From Apium graveolens (lineage: Eukaryota > Streptophyta > Magnoliopsida > Apiales > Apiaceae): a DNA stretch of 64,000 bases. The position numbers were made by a program, and so were the translations under genes. Positions 1 to 10,706 of this stretch are shown here, piece after piece; within the stretch, counting starts at the first letter, position 1, and the number at the start of each line of letters is the position of its first letter. The notes beneath the pieces are model-generated. The model worked only from the letters and a program-made list of their open reading frames with translations. It did no database searches and was not told the origin of the DNA. The DNA is taken from assembly GCF_009905375.1 (NCBI RefSeq), contig NC_133648.1, positions 91,886,631 to 91,950,630 on the forward strand, in the 5' to 3' direction.

Positions 1-1180
1 TGGGATCGTATCCAGAATGGAATAGTAGTTTGACGATAAAGCCGAACGTCCAACTCGAACCAAAGTCAACTAGTAATAGCGGTTAAAGCTTATTGAGGCA
101 AGTATTCCAGAACATTCTTTTAAATACTGCAAGTATTCCAGAACATTCTTTTAAATACTGCAAGTATTCTGGATTTTTCTGTTAAATACTACAAGTATTC
201 TTGAATTTTCTTTTAAATACTGCAAATATTTATTCGCTCCTATTCTAAGTTCAGAATAGTTAACTGTTTTACATTTCGCTGCAATTACCCTGATTATGCA
301 GGTTCCTTTCATTATTGTTCCTATAATTCGATTGCTCTCGTGAGCAAATACCCATTCTTTTGGGTTATTTGCGAACCCTGAATTGGGATGTTTTCAATTC
401 AAAATGATTTGACATTAAAACACTCTACGGGCTGGATAGTGATATTTTGGGGATTGAGTTTACTTAATCCTGAGGACCGGGATGACTGGTGCCTCGAGAT
501 GAGCCGTAGTGCCTGGGGACCCGACTAGATCTATATATTGAGATATAGATCTGCATTATATTCTGACTGATCAGCAGAATATAGATGCGAACTAGTGTCC
601 AGTCTAATTTATTGTTGATCGCCATTAACGGCATTCTCTCTTGAATGGTTTTATGATTCCAAAACCGGACAAAACCCTGATTCAGGAGATGAATCGGGAA
701 ATCACTTGTCATTTTTGGATTTTAGTTAATGGCTGGTGACAGCCAATGTTTATTCGCTCACTCACTCAAAATAAATAGAATTGTTTAAAATTGTTTTAAG
801 ATTTTGTCCGGAAGTTTTCTTCGATATTAATGTTTGAAACTCAAAATATATACTTGCTGGGCATTTTGGCTCACTCTTGCTTTGTGAATTCTTATTTCTG
901 CCAGATAAAGATAAGGATAAAAGTGAATAGCTTTGATAGACAACAAAAGTTAGAGAAATTTCCGTTGCGAGAGGTTGAAGGTGTTAGAAGAATGTGATAA
1001 GAGCATTAGTTCAAATATATTTACACTTGTATTCTAGTTGTGATGAGTTAAGGTTAGATTCTTGTTTCATACCATAACCTGTAAACGATCCGGATTCAAG
1101 GGGTTATTTATTTATTTCTTTATTTTATGTAATGATTGTTTAGTGACACTAAATATTGACCCCGGATTTGGGTTGTTACA
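1..1180 (+). mobile_element. 3' part of a Ty3/gypsy chromovirus-like LTR (truncated by window start)
   Basis: The stretch has no credible coding region and ends in CCCCGGATTTGGGTTGTTACA-like sequence, the form of end seen on many plant chromovirus (Tekay-like) LTRs. A motif of the type TATATACTTGCTGGGC followed by a 'gctcactcttgctttg' stretch near 850-890 also fits those LTRs. Directly after position 1,180 the reading frame of a copia polyprotein resumes, so this is an insertion into that copia element. The 5' end and the matching target duplication lie outside the window; TGGAT at 1,181-1,185 would be the right-hand copy. The family name is an inference. Confidence 0.5.
98..221. repeat. 31-bp tandem repeat, four units, inside the LTR
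   Basis: Units begin at 98, 129, 160 and 191 (a fifth, partial one at 222), each built on GCAAGTATTC...TTAAATACT. The first two are nearly identical; the third and fourth differ in the central bases. The array lies in the upstream part of the visible LTR and may be a U3 minisatellite. Confidence 0.85.
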
Positions 1181-1387
1181 TGGATCATTAACAGTGGATG
1201 TTCCAGACATATGATAGGTGATAAGGCCCTACTATCACAGTTTGAGGAGAAAGCTGGCCCATTGGTGACCTTTGGAGACAACAACAAAGGATTTACAATA
1301 GGATATGGCAAGATTGTTTCTAAAAATATTATCATTGATGATGTAGCACTAGTAGCTGGTCTTGAAGTGAATCTTCTCAATGTTAGC
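1181..1387 (+). pseudogene. Copia polyprotein fragment: protease end and GAG-pre-integrase start
   Basis: One open frame encodes an INSGCSRHM-like aspartic protease motif (the usual Sirevirus form is DSGC...HMTG; here the catalytic Asp position reads Asn), followed by GDKALLSQFEEKAGP, VTFGDNN, IGYGKI and a 'VAGLEVNLLNVS' stretch. The order matches the same region of Sirevirus B at 51,730-51,940. The frame is cut at 1,387 by the nested LTR element and picks up again after 10,706. The upstream end is cut by the LTR at 1-1,180. Confidence 0.85.
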
Positions 1388-2816
1388 TGTTATAGCCAAA
1401 ATTTGGTACAGAAGATATTCGGGTCAAGTCCGGGTCGACATAATTCAATTTGGGCGAACGCCAAGAAAACAGGTTTTCGCGGACAACCAAGGATGGATGG
1501 CCAAGGGCGGACGGCCAAGGACGGACGACCAAGGAAGATTGGCCAAGAGAATGAGTTTTCGTGGCTGGGTTAGCATGAGGCCAAGCCCTTAGACGGGTTG
1601 GCACGAGGCCAAGCCCTTAGACAGGTTGGCGCGGGCCAAAGCCCTTGAACAAGTTAGGGCAAGCCCTTACCTTTGGACAAGTTAGGGCACACCCTCTTAA
1701 TAAGATAAATCAAAGGATTGATGACCAGGGCGATGCCAAGAGAAACACTTGGGCGTGCCCTCACTCTCAGTTTGACACATAACTTGACTTGAACATGCTG
1801 CTTTATGGACTACTTGGATACCTGGGGAAGAACAATCAATGAACGTTTGGTCAATAGAGAAGGCGCGTCCTCCCCACAGGGAAGGAGGCGCGCCCTCATG
1901 ATGTAAAGGACCTTCAATGAGCTCTGGAAAGTGCTTAGGGCGTGCCCTATGTGGGAAATGGTTTTGGATAGATCCTAGACATGGATGCTTGGATGGATTT
2001 TATGGAAGGCTCAAGGAGGATGGAGTTAATTATGATTAACATATTTGATGCAGGTACTCTATTAAAGAACTCCTTCCTGTAGCACATCTACAGGAAAGGC
2101 GGTGTCCGTGGTCAGAGACCTCCAGAGGTATGCCTGGACTGAAGGCCTCCTCCTGTAGTCAATGGGTGTCCTCATTGGGGATGTGGGGTAAAATCTGGTG
2201 TGTGCTTTGGGAGCTCTATCTCTGTAGTCAACGGGTGTCCTCGTTGGGAGACTTTGGAGTATCCTGCACTTTGCACCCAAAAGCTTGGGATCACTTGTCC
2301 TGTAATCTGGTAGGGGCTCCTTATCGGGGGGGCAAGGATGCGTCCAATATTTGGGGTAAACCACGGCTATACCTGCGTCCGCGAACTAGAGAAACAGCTG
2401 GTAGCGGAGGGTTATCCTTGGCCAAGGAGATGCCCTATCCGTGAAGTCTCGAAGCCGCAGACGAGCCTTGGGCCTTTGTGGTTGGGCCTCATCGGCGGAC
2501 ATTCCTAAAGCTAGTAGAAGACGGTTTCCAGTGGGTTTCCCATTGGGCCTCGGGATAAGAAATCTAAGCCCATTAGGTTTTTTGTTCCCCAAGAACTAAG
2601 TGGGCTTGATCCCCTATAAATAGGGGTACGTAGGCAAATTGTAAGGGGTCGGAAGCGAGAGCCATAAGGAGCCACCACCAACCCTAAGCAATCTCAGCCC
2701 CCAATTCATCACAACCACCACACTCCGCTCATTTTTCAGGCGAAGAACCACCATCGTAGATCTTGATTCCGGTGACGAACCTCAAACTTTGTTGATATCA
2801 AATTCCTCCATCAACA
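1388..2816 (+). repeat. Left LTR of the LARD-like element (1,429 bp)
   Basis: It is nearly identical to 9,239-10,701. It contains GGCCAAGG-type short repeats near 1,495-1,545, a tandem 'GGTTGGC(A/G)CGAGGCCAAGCCCTTAGAC' motif near 1,570-1,660 (fewer units than in the right LTR), and GGCGCGCC-like motifs near 1,862 and 1,888. A TATA box lies at 2,611-2,626. A block at about 1,930-1,960 (GCTTAGGGCGTGCCC) is present here and absent from the right copy. The length difference (1,429 against 1,463 bp) is mainly due to repeat number and this indel. Confidence 0.9.
2611..2626 (+). promoter_or_regulatory. TATA box inside an inverted repeat (LTR promoter)
   Basis: CCCCTATAAATAGGGG: the TATA box is the centre of a 7-bp inverted repeat (CCCCTAT/ATAGGGG). 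The same sequence is present in the right LTR at 10,497-10,512. Transcription would start about 30 bp downstream, which puts the U3/R boundary near 2,650. Confidence 0.7.
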
Positions 2817-2819
2817 AAT

Positions 2820-2837
2820 TGGCGCTAGAAGGAGGGG
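2820..2837 (+). promoter_or_regulatory. Primer-binding-site-like sequence
   Basis: TGGCGCTAGAAGGAGGGG lies three bases after the left LTR. The first bases (TGGCGC) resemble the tRNA-Asp-type primer site common in plant Ty3/gypsy elements (TGGCGCC...), but the rest departs from that consensus. The tRNA is therefore uncertain. Confidence 0.5.
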
Positions 2838-2866
2838 CTAATCAAGATCTGTATCTTGGAGGAAAG

Positions 2867-3178
2867 ATGTCTCACAATCATGATGGAAGTTCTTATGAGG
2901 AAGATAGTTTTGAAGAAAGGTCTGGACATGACTATGGCCGTCATGAACCTTATATCCCGACGGAGGTCATTTGTCCAACTCCGGAATTTGGGGACTAACC
3001 ACCGGTTCTTATCAGCAATGATGATTTGCAGGAGTGGCTGTACCGAATGGGAAATGCTTTGAATGGTCGCCACTGTACTCGGTCTGATCATGCATTTGGG
3101 GAAGCTCCGCTGCTTGAGGGAGGTGCTCTGGTTGGTCATAGCCAATTTAATGGCAGGCGTATATCAATTACACCGTGA
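2867..3178 (+). pseudogene. Short gag-like reading frame of the LARD-like element
   Basis: An ATG 50 bases after the LTR opens a frame (MSHNHDGSSYEED...) that hits a TAA at 2,996-2,998 and then continues in the same frame to TGA at 3,176-3,178. The second half contains DLQEWLYRMGNALNGR, a character expected of a gag matrix/capsid segment. No zinc knuckle or protease motif follows. The position just downstream of the LTR is where gag should be. I recognise no specific family, so gag is inferred from position and composition. Confidence 0.4.
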
Positions 3179-3468
3179 TGGTTGAATAATTCCGAGGGCA
3201 CAACCCCAATTATCAAACTCGTTGATAAGGACGCAGAGGGATGAGAGGCGCCGCTGGTGGAGAATCAGATAGCTGCACACCCGCATCGATCTGGATGGAC
3301 TTTGGATGAGCGGTGCCAAGCGGAAGCCTTTCCAGATAATGGACAACAAGGTTTCACTGCTCTGAAGGCTCGCTTGGGCATCTGGTTGGGAGATGATAAT
3401 CTGAGAACGTTGTTTCTTGAGTAATAGAAAGAAGCCGATCAAGGAGATTTGATGCCTCATGGCTCAAC

Positions 3469-4757
3469 GCGTGTGCCCCTGAATTCGTCAAGGGATCAGG
3501 AGAGGCACCGCGGCCATGAGAGAGCTCCTCCTTATGGGTCGATATGTGGATATGGTTAGATTATGGAAGTGGCAGACAAAGAAGATTCTATATTGCAAGA
3601 TATTAAGATTGCCGCCCGCGGCCGTGGCCACAGTGAATGAGATATATGGACAAAACTTTCGGCTACCGGGAAAGCAAGGGGGTCAGACAAGATCTAAAGA
3701 TGATTCTTATTTTCAAGGTGGTCTTTCAGTTATATAGCAAAATGGTTGTTCTAAAAGTTATTCTAAGGTGCATGTCTGCGGTCAACGACGATGGACCAAA
3801 ATTATCGGGTGGTGACTCGAAGCAAGATCTGGAGGAGAAAGCTTCAACTTCAAGGAGATTCCCCGAGGTAACAACAACTACTTATGTTCTTTACTTTGGT
3901 TATCCGTTTCTTGAAATTTTACAGGAAGGCGATTTGAGGAAGGATATGCTGATTACAATGTGGGTAAGCGTCGACTTCGGGCATAACTTTAAATTGCTTT
4001 TATGGAGGGATTTAAGAAGGTCTAGGCAATACCTTTGATGGATGTTGATGGACATAGTACTTTCCAAACGACACAAAGGATTTCACCACTCTAAAGGAAA
4101 GGCCCTGAGTACATATAGGGGATGATTATTCGAGGATGTTATTTCTGGAATGGTAAAAGGATGGAAACAATGGAGAAGCGAGACCCCGTGAACCTATGCG
4201 TGTGCCCCCTAATTCTCATGGGAAATATAGGGAGCGGGCACCGAGGACACAAGGAAGCCCCTCCGCGAGATACCAATGGAATACATACTTGGGGCTATGG
4301 AAGAGACAGAAATATTGGATCAGCGGTAAGGAAGTTACCCTCCTAGAGGAAGACGCGATGATGTGCCCTCGGAGGTAGAGCACCTCCGGTGATTCCTTTG
4401 GCTTCAGGGTGACGTTTAGACAGAAAGGCATAAAACGCGCTCACAAGATGAAAGGAATGTAATACTCAGACGAGTTGTCAGCCTCCACCCTCCGGGGGGA
4501 GGGGTGATTAAAAGAATCAACCACAACCTTGATCCCAAGAACAACAATCTAACATCTACAATGCTCCTTGATTTGGAACTTTTAGAATAGATGATCTAAA
4601 TAAACTACCATCACATTTGGAATGAGGAAAGGTCAATATAACTATTCAACTTCGTCATCATTCTCAAGGGCAATAAGAGGGGGAGAAGCCACGTGATCCT
4701 ACGCGTGTGCCCCTAAATTCTCAATGAAATAATGGGAGTGGCACCGCAGACATGAGC
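3469..4757 (+). repeat. Three dispersed copies of a ~55-bp motif in the LARD interior
   Basis: Copies start at 3,469, 4,198 and 4,703. Each opens GCGTGTGCCCC(C)TRAATTC and ends in a purine-rich AGYGRGCACCGMGGACA-like stretch. Translated in the best frame they are rich in Arg, Pro and His, so they may be leftovers of a repeated gag tail. They are spaced about 730 and 505 bp apart, which suggests an ancient segmental duplication of the interior. Confidence 0.6.
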
Positions 4758-5959
4758 AAACCTTCCAAGGGACAAAGTTGGAAGATCTGATCAAAGTTAT
4801 GAATGAGAAGATCGTGTAAGGCTTGATCAACGAAATCCACCAAGAATGTGTGAAGGTGCGCCGTCAGGATAGAGTGCCTCTCAGAATAAGGAGAATGCCC
4901 AAACCCATGGCAAGTAAGGAAGATGTAACTAAGAAAATTTATATAGGCTAGAAGTACAAATACTGGGACTCGGCGGAAAATTGTTGGCTGCATATGATTT
5001 CAAAAGCTGAAAACTAGTTTAGAAGAAAAGAAAATGGGCACATGAAATTGTGTGTGCATGTACGCATAAGATGAAAACATGAATTATGGTGGAGTTGTGA
5101 AACCAAAGACAAAATGGAAACAAAGTAGTGCCATTATATATTCAAACTGCCCGGAAGTCTAGAGGGCGCGTCAAGAAAATTTTATCAAAATAAGGAGGTG
5201 TCTATTTTTACACATCATCATTGGCAAGAGGCTTTATAAAATATTCCTTAAATGTTGAACCACCTTAAGGATATGTAACTTGATAGACATGTTGACATGG
5301 GAGGAAGCTAAGGCTCAAATAAATCAGTAACAGGAGACACGCAGGTTTGAGATGAATTCTAATAATTGTCGTAATGCATAGAGGTGTAACCTCAGAAATA
5401 TTAGAGAGAACCACTCTTCCTAACGTGGAATGAAGGTGAGATCCTCTTATTTCTGTTAGAGCTCCTTTGTAAAGTAATAATAAGGATCCCAAAGGCGCGC
5501 CCTTATAAAAGGATAGTCAAACAAATGAAATGGAGTTCATCAGCAGCACATAAAAACATGTACCATAAGCAAGGATTGAACTATTAGTATACATGGACAT
5601 GCAAGGAAAAATCGATTACTGGGGCATGTGATGAATCTTGGTGCGAGATTAAAGAAACGACAAGACTACCACCTTCTGATTGCTTTGTAAGTCATGAGAA
5701 TGAAAATATAGAAGTGAAAGGCATAAAGAAGCAAAAAATGAAGACAATTACATTGGTGAATATCAAAGCAGAGCTTACCAGTACAAATTGATAGCAACAT
5801 TGGTGACTAACATAAGGAAGTGAGGCCCGTATTATTGAAAAGTGGTGTTATATACTCTTTGGTTATAAGAATTTGTGGCACCTAATAAGAGAACTTTGAA
5901 GAAAATTGAAGTTGGTTGATAAAAGAAATTGCAATTATCTGCACCTTCAAATATACAAC

Positions 5960-6191
5960 TGTTGAGTAACCAGCTCATCTAAAACCTTAAGGTGTTAGAG
6001 GAAAGCCCCAATTGGATCATATATTTAACACTCCCCCTCACTCGAAAGCTCATTTATGGGTCGAAAAGTGGAACACCGGCGCCCATTTTTGGGGTATTAA
6101 TTGCCTTTAGTGTCCACAATAAATTGTGAGAATGTTGGGGGTGGTTAGGAATCGAACCTTAGTCCTCCCACCAGCCTAAGCTCTGATACCA
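5960..6191 (-). mobile_element. TRIM-like remnant (one short LTR, PPT and PBS), minus strand
   Basis: Read on the minus strand, TGGTATCAGAGC (6,180-6,191) is the classical initiator-Met tRNA primer site. About 140 bp later comes a polypurine tract TGAGGGGGAG (6,031-6,040). Next to it is a 71-bp segment starting TGTTAAATATATGATCC and ending ACTCAACA (5,960-6,030), bounded by TG...CA like an LTR. This layout with no coding capacity is that of a terminal-repeat retrotransposon in miniature. The second LTR, expected beyond 6,191, is not recognisable. Confidence 0.45.
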
Positions 6192-8348
6192 AACCTAATT
6201 TGAAAAAACAAAGTTGAACTTTCGAGGTAAGCGAAACAGTACCGTGGAAATAAAGAACTTGAAAAATAGTAGTAGACAATGCTTAAAAATAATGGACTAC
6301 ATCTTATACGATAAAAGCATGAGAAATGTTATAAGTAGGACGGTAGGACGCGCCTTTTGTGATGAAGTTTGGGGATGTAGTGAATATTAAAGCAGATAAG
6401 AAAGACCGCACCTTGTTGGTATATACAATGAGAGAAGGTGTTTCGTTGTTTAAAAAGGATAAAAGAGAACTCGAAGATGGCACAAAAAGAAGAATTCATG
6501 TTTTTTATGGCTTACATGCTTTAGCTAAAGTTACGGGGCCTGCGAAGAAGAAAATGGGCAAAAATATATGTACAGGTCAAGTGCTTGTGCATGGTAAATG
6601 ATTTAAGTAAAAGAGAAGAAAAACATGAATATTTTAGAAATAAGGCGCGCGTTTGAGTTTGGATACAGAAGTGCAAATATAGCTGGTATACAAGATATTT
6701 ATGAGAGGAAAATGACACATGAATGAAGCAATTATATAATCGATAATTTGGTGGTGATAAATAAGATTTGATGCATGTCATAAATTGATCTGGTGGAGCT
6801 GCTTTCATATAAAGAAGCTAGCGGTTTGATAGTTGGGGTTGCCGAGCGAGATAAGCTTACGAAATGTGCACCATATGTTTGCATGGCTATTCCAGAAATC
6901 TTGTATGTTGGGTGTTGGAGTATATAAGCAGATCCAGGCCAAGGGCAAGCCACAAAAAAAATATATAAAAAATAAGTTTACTTCAAGTCAATCACATGGT
7001 ACCATAGGACGCGCCCTTATGATTAGAAAATTATATAAAATATGGTAATAGAAGATATGTCCCGGAGAATGGGCGTGCCTTCAAGCTTTATACAAGTTTC
7101 GACCTTCATGTAACTGTAGAGGGAAGAAGTTGTGTGAATTAAAAACTGTCATGTGAATTATTATGAAGTTGCGGGGACCGCATGAATCAAACAAAGAAAG
7201 AAAGGCTGAAACAGTGTTTATGTGTTTTACTAAATGATGGACATATATGGTATAGTAAACTCAAACAAAAATGTTGAGTGTGCAGGTAGATGAGTACGAG
7301 GTGCGCCCTCAAGTGTTTGAGAAAGTGTGAAGACAAAGTATGCATGTCACTTGAAGCTAAGGACGTACAAGTTAAAGTAACAAGACTAAACGACGGTATG
7401 ATCCAAATTATTTTGCTCTTGCTGAGAAAGAAATATACAAGAACGCGCTTTAAAATACAAAATATAGCGGCTTTTGTGAGACTGTGACAATAGTAAAGAA
7501 AGTGAATGGATATGTGGTCCCATGTGATTTAAAAGCACGAGGAGAGTAAGGGCGGTTTTAATAAATGGGTACACGAATATCCAAATTGGTGTCAATATAC
7601 AGAGCTCGAGAATGGAGCAAGGGAAAAAGCTTGTATACTATATAAGGAAGCCAAGCCAACAATGGTTTGTATACTAGTATATGCACCCGATTCAGGACGC
7701 GTCCTCAAATACAAATAAAGGGAGTTACAGATATAAGCAGAGGTCGCGAGGTTAGATAAAAATATAACAAATGATTGGTTGGTTACCCAAGCTGCAAGCT
7801 ACATGGGAATAAAGAATAAAATTAGAAGGAAAGAAAATAATGAAGACATGCAAGAGGCCTTGTTGAAAGAAAATGGAGCTAACATAAATAGGAGGGTGCG
7901 TTAAAAAAACATTGTGATATCACGGTCACGTCTTAAACTGAAAATAGGATGCCTGGTATAAAGAAGGTGGCTTATTAAAAATATATATTATGGTTTGTGA
8001 AGTAAGTAGCCAACGAAAATCAAGGCAAAAGAAATGCCACTATTTGAAAGTAAAAGTTAATATTCACGGGAGAAGGGGTGCCTTTGTTAATATATACAAT
8101 AAAACAAAAGGAAACAGAAATAAAGATGCATTGACAAGTAGGCGAAATATGAAATAGAAGTGGACGCGCCATCCTAATTTTGAAGGATCAGTGCTATATG
8201 AGATTTCACTGGTTGTGGTGTTCAGCGGTATGGAAAATAAAGATTTGAGAGGCAAGAAGGTATATTCGGGTTATATAATACTGCTGGAAGATAATGCCAA
8301 GATTATGGAAGGGGTCACCAAAATAAGTTTAATCAGCAAGGAATTATA

Positions 8349-8672
8349 AAGGATGAAGACCTTGTCGAGGTAGATGCCTCTCTTACAGAGGACGCGCCCT
8401 CCAAGGATGAAAACCTTGTCGAGGTAGATGCTCTTCTTACAGAGGATGCGCCCTCCAAGGATGATTTTCGGTGCCGAAGCAGACACGCCACTTATAGATG
8501 GCGTGCTTCCTAGGAAAATTCCCCTTGTGGAGGTAGACGCTTCTCTTACAGAGAACGTGCCCTCTAAGGATGAATACCCTTGTCAAGTTAAGTCGTTCCT
8601 CTTAAAGAGGACGCGCCCTCTAAGTATATATACCTCATCGAAGTAGATGATATTATGATAGAGGATGTGCAC
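8349..8672. repeat. ~54-bp tandem repeat array, about six units
   Basis: Units begin at 8,349, 8,403 and 8,457 (exactly 54 bp apart) and then, more diverged, near 8,514, 8,566 and 8,622. The core is AAGGATGAA..CCTTGTCGAGGTAGATGC, then CTCTTACAGAGGACGCGCCCTC. A further diverged stretch with the same phrases lies at about 9,016-9,160, after the 15-bp array. Confidence 0.85.
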
Positions 8673-8804
8673 CCGGGGGGTAGGACGCATGTGATTGGTT
8701 ACGTGGCATCACATGGTGCCACGAGCGTATGATAAATGTATTTTCCTCAAAATCAGGGAAATGAACAATTTCGAGGAAACTCTGAAAAATTCCTCTGAGA
8801 AGAT

Positions 8805-8920
8805 GTCTCATTTTGAGATGACTCTACTTGATATGCCTCTTAGTGAGATGTTTATACTTGAGATGCCTCATTGTAAGATTCCTATGTTTGAGGTGCTTCT
8901 ACATGAAATACCTCTTTGTT
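8805..8920 (+). repeat. 15-bp tandem array with a five-residue periodic reading frame
   Basis: From 8,805 the sequence repeats every 15 bp with a TCTACTTGAGATGCC-like unit, about seven or eight diverged copies. Because 15 is a multiple of three, one frame stays open through the array and gives repeating LxEMP-like pentads (LLDMP, LSEMF, ILEMP, and so on). No start signal or domain argues that it is translated. Confidence 0.7.
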
Positions 8921-9228
8921 AAATGAATACAAATGGTCTAGGAGGTAGTGCATGTCTACCTCCCCTTAGCTCAGACTTCACTTGTTTTATCAGAACTGTT
9001 ATGATTTTCAGAAAGGACCCTTGTCAAGGTAGATGCTCATCCAAGGGTGAATTCCCCTCCATGGGTGAATACCCCTTTTTGAGTTAGATGTTTCTCTTAC
9101 AGAAGACGCGCCTTCCAAGGACGTTACCTTGTCGAGGTAGAGGCACCTTGTTAAGAGAACGATGCATACAATTTTTTTGCCAAGAATGTTAAAAATTCCA
9201 AACCCATTTCCAATGCCATATGGAATTT

Positions 9229-9238
9229 GGGGGGTAGT
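9229..9238 (+). promoter_or_regulatory. Polypurine tract before the right LTR
   Basis: GGGGGGTAGT directly precedes the TG of the right LTR at 9,239, the place where the plus-strand DNA primer should form. Confidence 0.65.
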
Positions 9239-10701
9239 TGTTATAGCCAAAATTTGGTACGGAAGATATTCGGGTCAAGTCCGGGTCGACATAATTCAAT
9301 TTGGGTGAACGTCAAGAAAACGGGTTTTCGCGGACAGCCAAGGATGGATGGCCAAGGGCGGACGGCCAAGGACGGACGACCAAGGAAGATCGGCCAAGAG
9401 AATGAGTTTTTGTGGCTGGGTTGGCACGAGGCCAAGCCCTTAGACGGGTTGGAACGAGGCAAAGCCCTTAGATGGGTTGGCACGAGGCAAAGCCCTTAGA
9501 TGGGTTGGCGCGAACCAAAGCCCTTGGACAGGTTGGCGCGGGCCAAAGCCCTTGAATAAGTTAGGGCAAGCCCTTACCTTTGGACAAGTTAGGGCACGCC
9601 CTCTTAATAAGATAAATCAAAGGATTGATGACCAGAGCGACGCCAAGAGAAACACTTGGGCGTGCCCTCACTCTCAGTTTGGCACATAACTTGACTTGAA
9701 CATGCTGCTTGATGGACTGCTTGGATACTTGGGGAAGAATAATCAATGAACGCTTGGTCAATAGAGAAGACGCGTCCTCCCCATAGGGAAGGAGGCGCGC
9801 CCTCGTGATGTAAAGGACCTTCAATGAGCTCTGAAAAGAGCAAATGGTTTTGGACAGATCCTAGACATGGTTGCTTGGATGGATTCCGTGGAAGGCTCAA
9901 GGAGGATGGAGTTAATTATGACTAACGTATTTGATGCAGGTACTCTATTGAAGAACTCCTTCCTGTAGCACATCTACTGGAAAGGCGGTGTCCGTGGTCA
10001 GAGATCTCCAGGGGTATGCCTGGACTGAAGGCCTCCTCCTGTAGTCAATGGGTGTCCTCATTGGGGATGTGGGGTGAAATCTGGTGTGTACTTTGGGAGC
10101 TCTGTCTCTGTAGTCAACGGGTGTCCTCGTTGGGAGACTTTGGAGTATCCTGCACTTTGCACCTAAAAGCTTGGGATCACTTGTCCTGTAATCTGGTAGG
10201 GGCTCCTTATCGGGGGGCAAGGACGCGTCCAATATTTGGGGTGAACCACGGCTATACCTGCGTCCGCGGACTAGAGAAACAGCTGGTAGCGGAGGGTTAT
10301 CCTTGGCCAGGGAGATGCCTGATCCGTGAAGTCTCGAAGCCACGGATGAGCCTTGGGCCTTTGTGGTTGGGCCTCATCGGCGGACATTCCTAAAGCTAGT
10401 AGAAGACGGTTTCCAGTGGGTTTCCCATTGGGCCTCGGGATAAGAAATCTAAGCCCATTAGGTTTCTTGTTCCCCAAGAACTACGTGGGCTTGATCCCCT
10501 ATAAATAGGGGTACATAGGCAAATTGTAAGGGGTCGGAAGCGAGAGCCATAAGGAGCCACCACCAACCCTAAGCAATCTCAGCCCCCAATTCATCACAAC
10601 CACCACACTACGCTCACTTTTCAGGTGAAGAACCACCATCGTAGATCTTGATTCCGGTGACGAACCTCAAACTTTGTTGATACCAAATTCCTCCGTCAAC
10701 A
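9239..10701 (+). repeat. Right LTR of the LARD-like element (1,463 bp)
   Basis: This is the partner of 1,388-2,816. It carries about five units of the 'GGTTGGCACGAGGC(C/A)AAGCCCTTAGA' repeat at 9,418-9,555, more than the left LTR, so this minisatellite has changed length since insertion. The TATA box is at 10,497-10,512. It is followed by the target duplication TTAGC (10,702-10,706). Confidence 0.9.
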
Positions 10702-10706
10702 TTAGC

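Larger units (their letters stand above)
3179..9228. other. Interior of the LARD-like element without recognisable genes
   Basis: Six kilobases with no convincing gene. It is purine-biased, carries many short motifs of the form (A/G)GGCGCGCC or GGACGCGCCCTC (for example near 5,494, 6,344, 6,645, 7,010, 7,692, 8,164, 8,390), a TRIM-like remnant (5,960-6,191), a 54-bp tandem array (8,349-8,672) and a 15-bp array (8,805-8,920). An 80-codon frame at 6,359-6,601 is Lys-rich but matches nothing I know. Confidence 0.6.
1388..10701 (+). mobile_element. Non-autonomous LTR retrotransposon (LARD-like), 9.3 kb, with TTAGC target duplication
   Basis: Two direct LTRs (1,388-2,816 and 9,239-10,701) begin TGTTATAGCC and end CGTCAACA or CATCAACA. 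TTAGC occurs at 1,383-1,387 and again at 10,702-10,706, and the copia reading frame is continuous across the two flanks, so the boundaries are exact. A primer-binding-site-like sequence follows the left LTR and a polypurine tract precedes the right LTR. The 6.4-kb interior has only a short gag-like frame and no protease, integrase, reverse transcriptase or RNase H that I can recognise. It would therefore need enzymes in trans, as LARDs do. Assignment to Ty3/gypsy rests on the PBS type and the absence of copia features. Confidence 0.85.

Noticed and set aside
2062..2592. Overlapping ORFs on both strands of the LARD LTRs (repeated at 9,945-10,477)
   Set aside because: They are open by composition (GC-richer LTR part), occur on opposite strands over the same bases, and lie in LTR sequence.
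6125..6191. tRNA gene (GGTTCGATTCC B-box-like word beside a tRNA-like end)
   Set aside because: No cloverleaf can be drawn; the TGGTATCAGAGC word is the complement-type primer site of a retroelement, which explains the similarity to tRNA.
6359..6601. 80-codon Lys-rich ORF as a host gene
   Set aside because: It lies in the gene-free interior of a LARD-like element, starts just after a recurrent GC motif and matches no family I know; open length alone is weak evidence.
8349..8672. CRISPR-like array
   Set aside because: Units are contiguous and diverged, with no unique spacers, and lie in a plant LTR element; this is an ordinary minisatellite.
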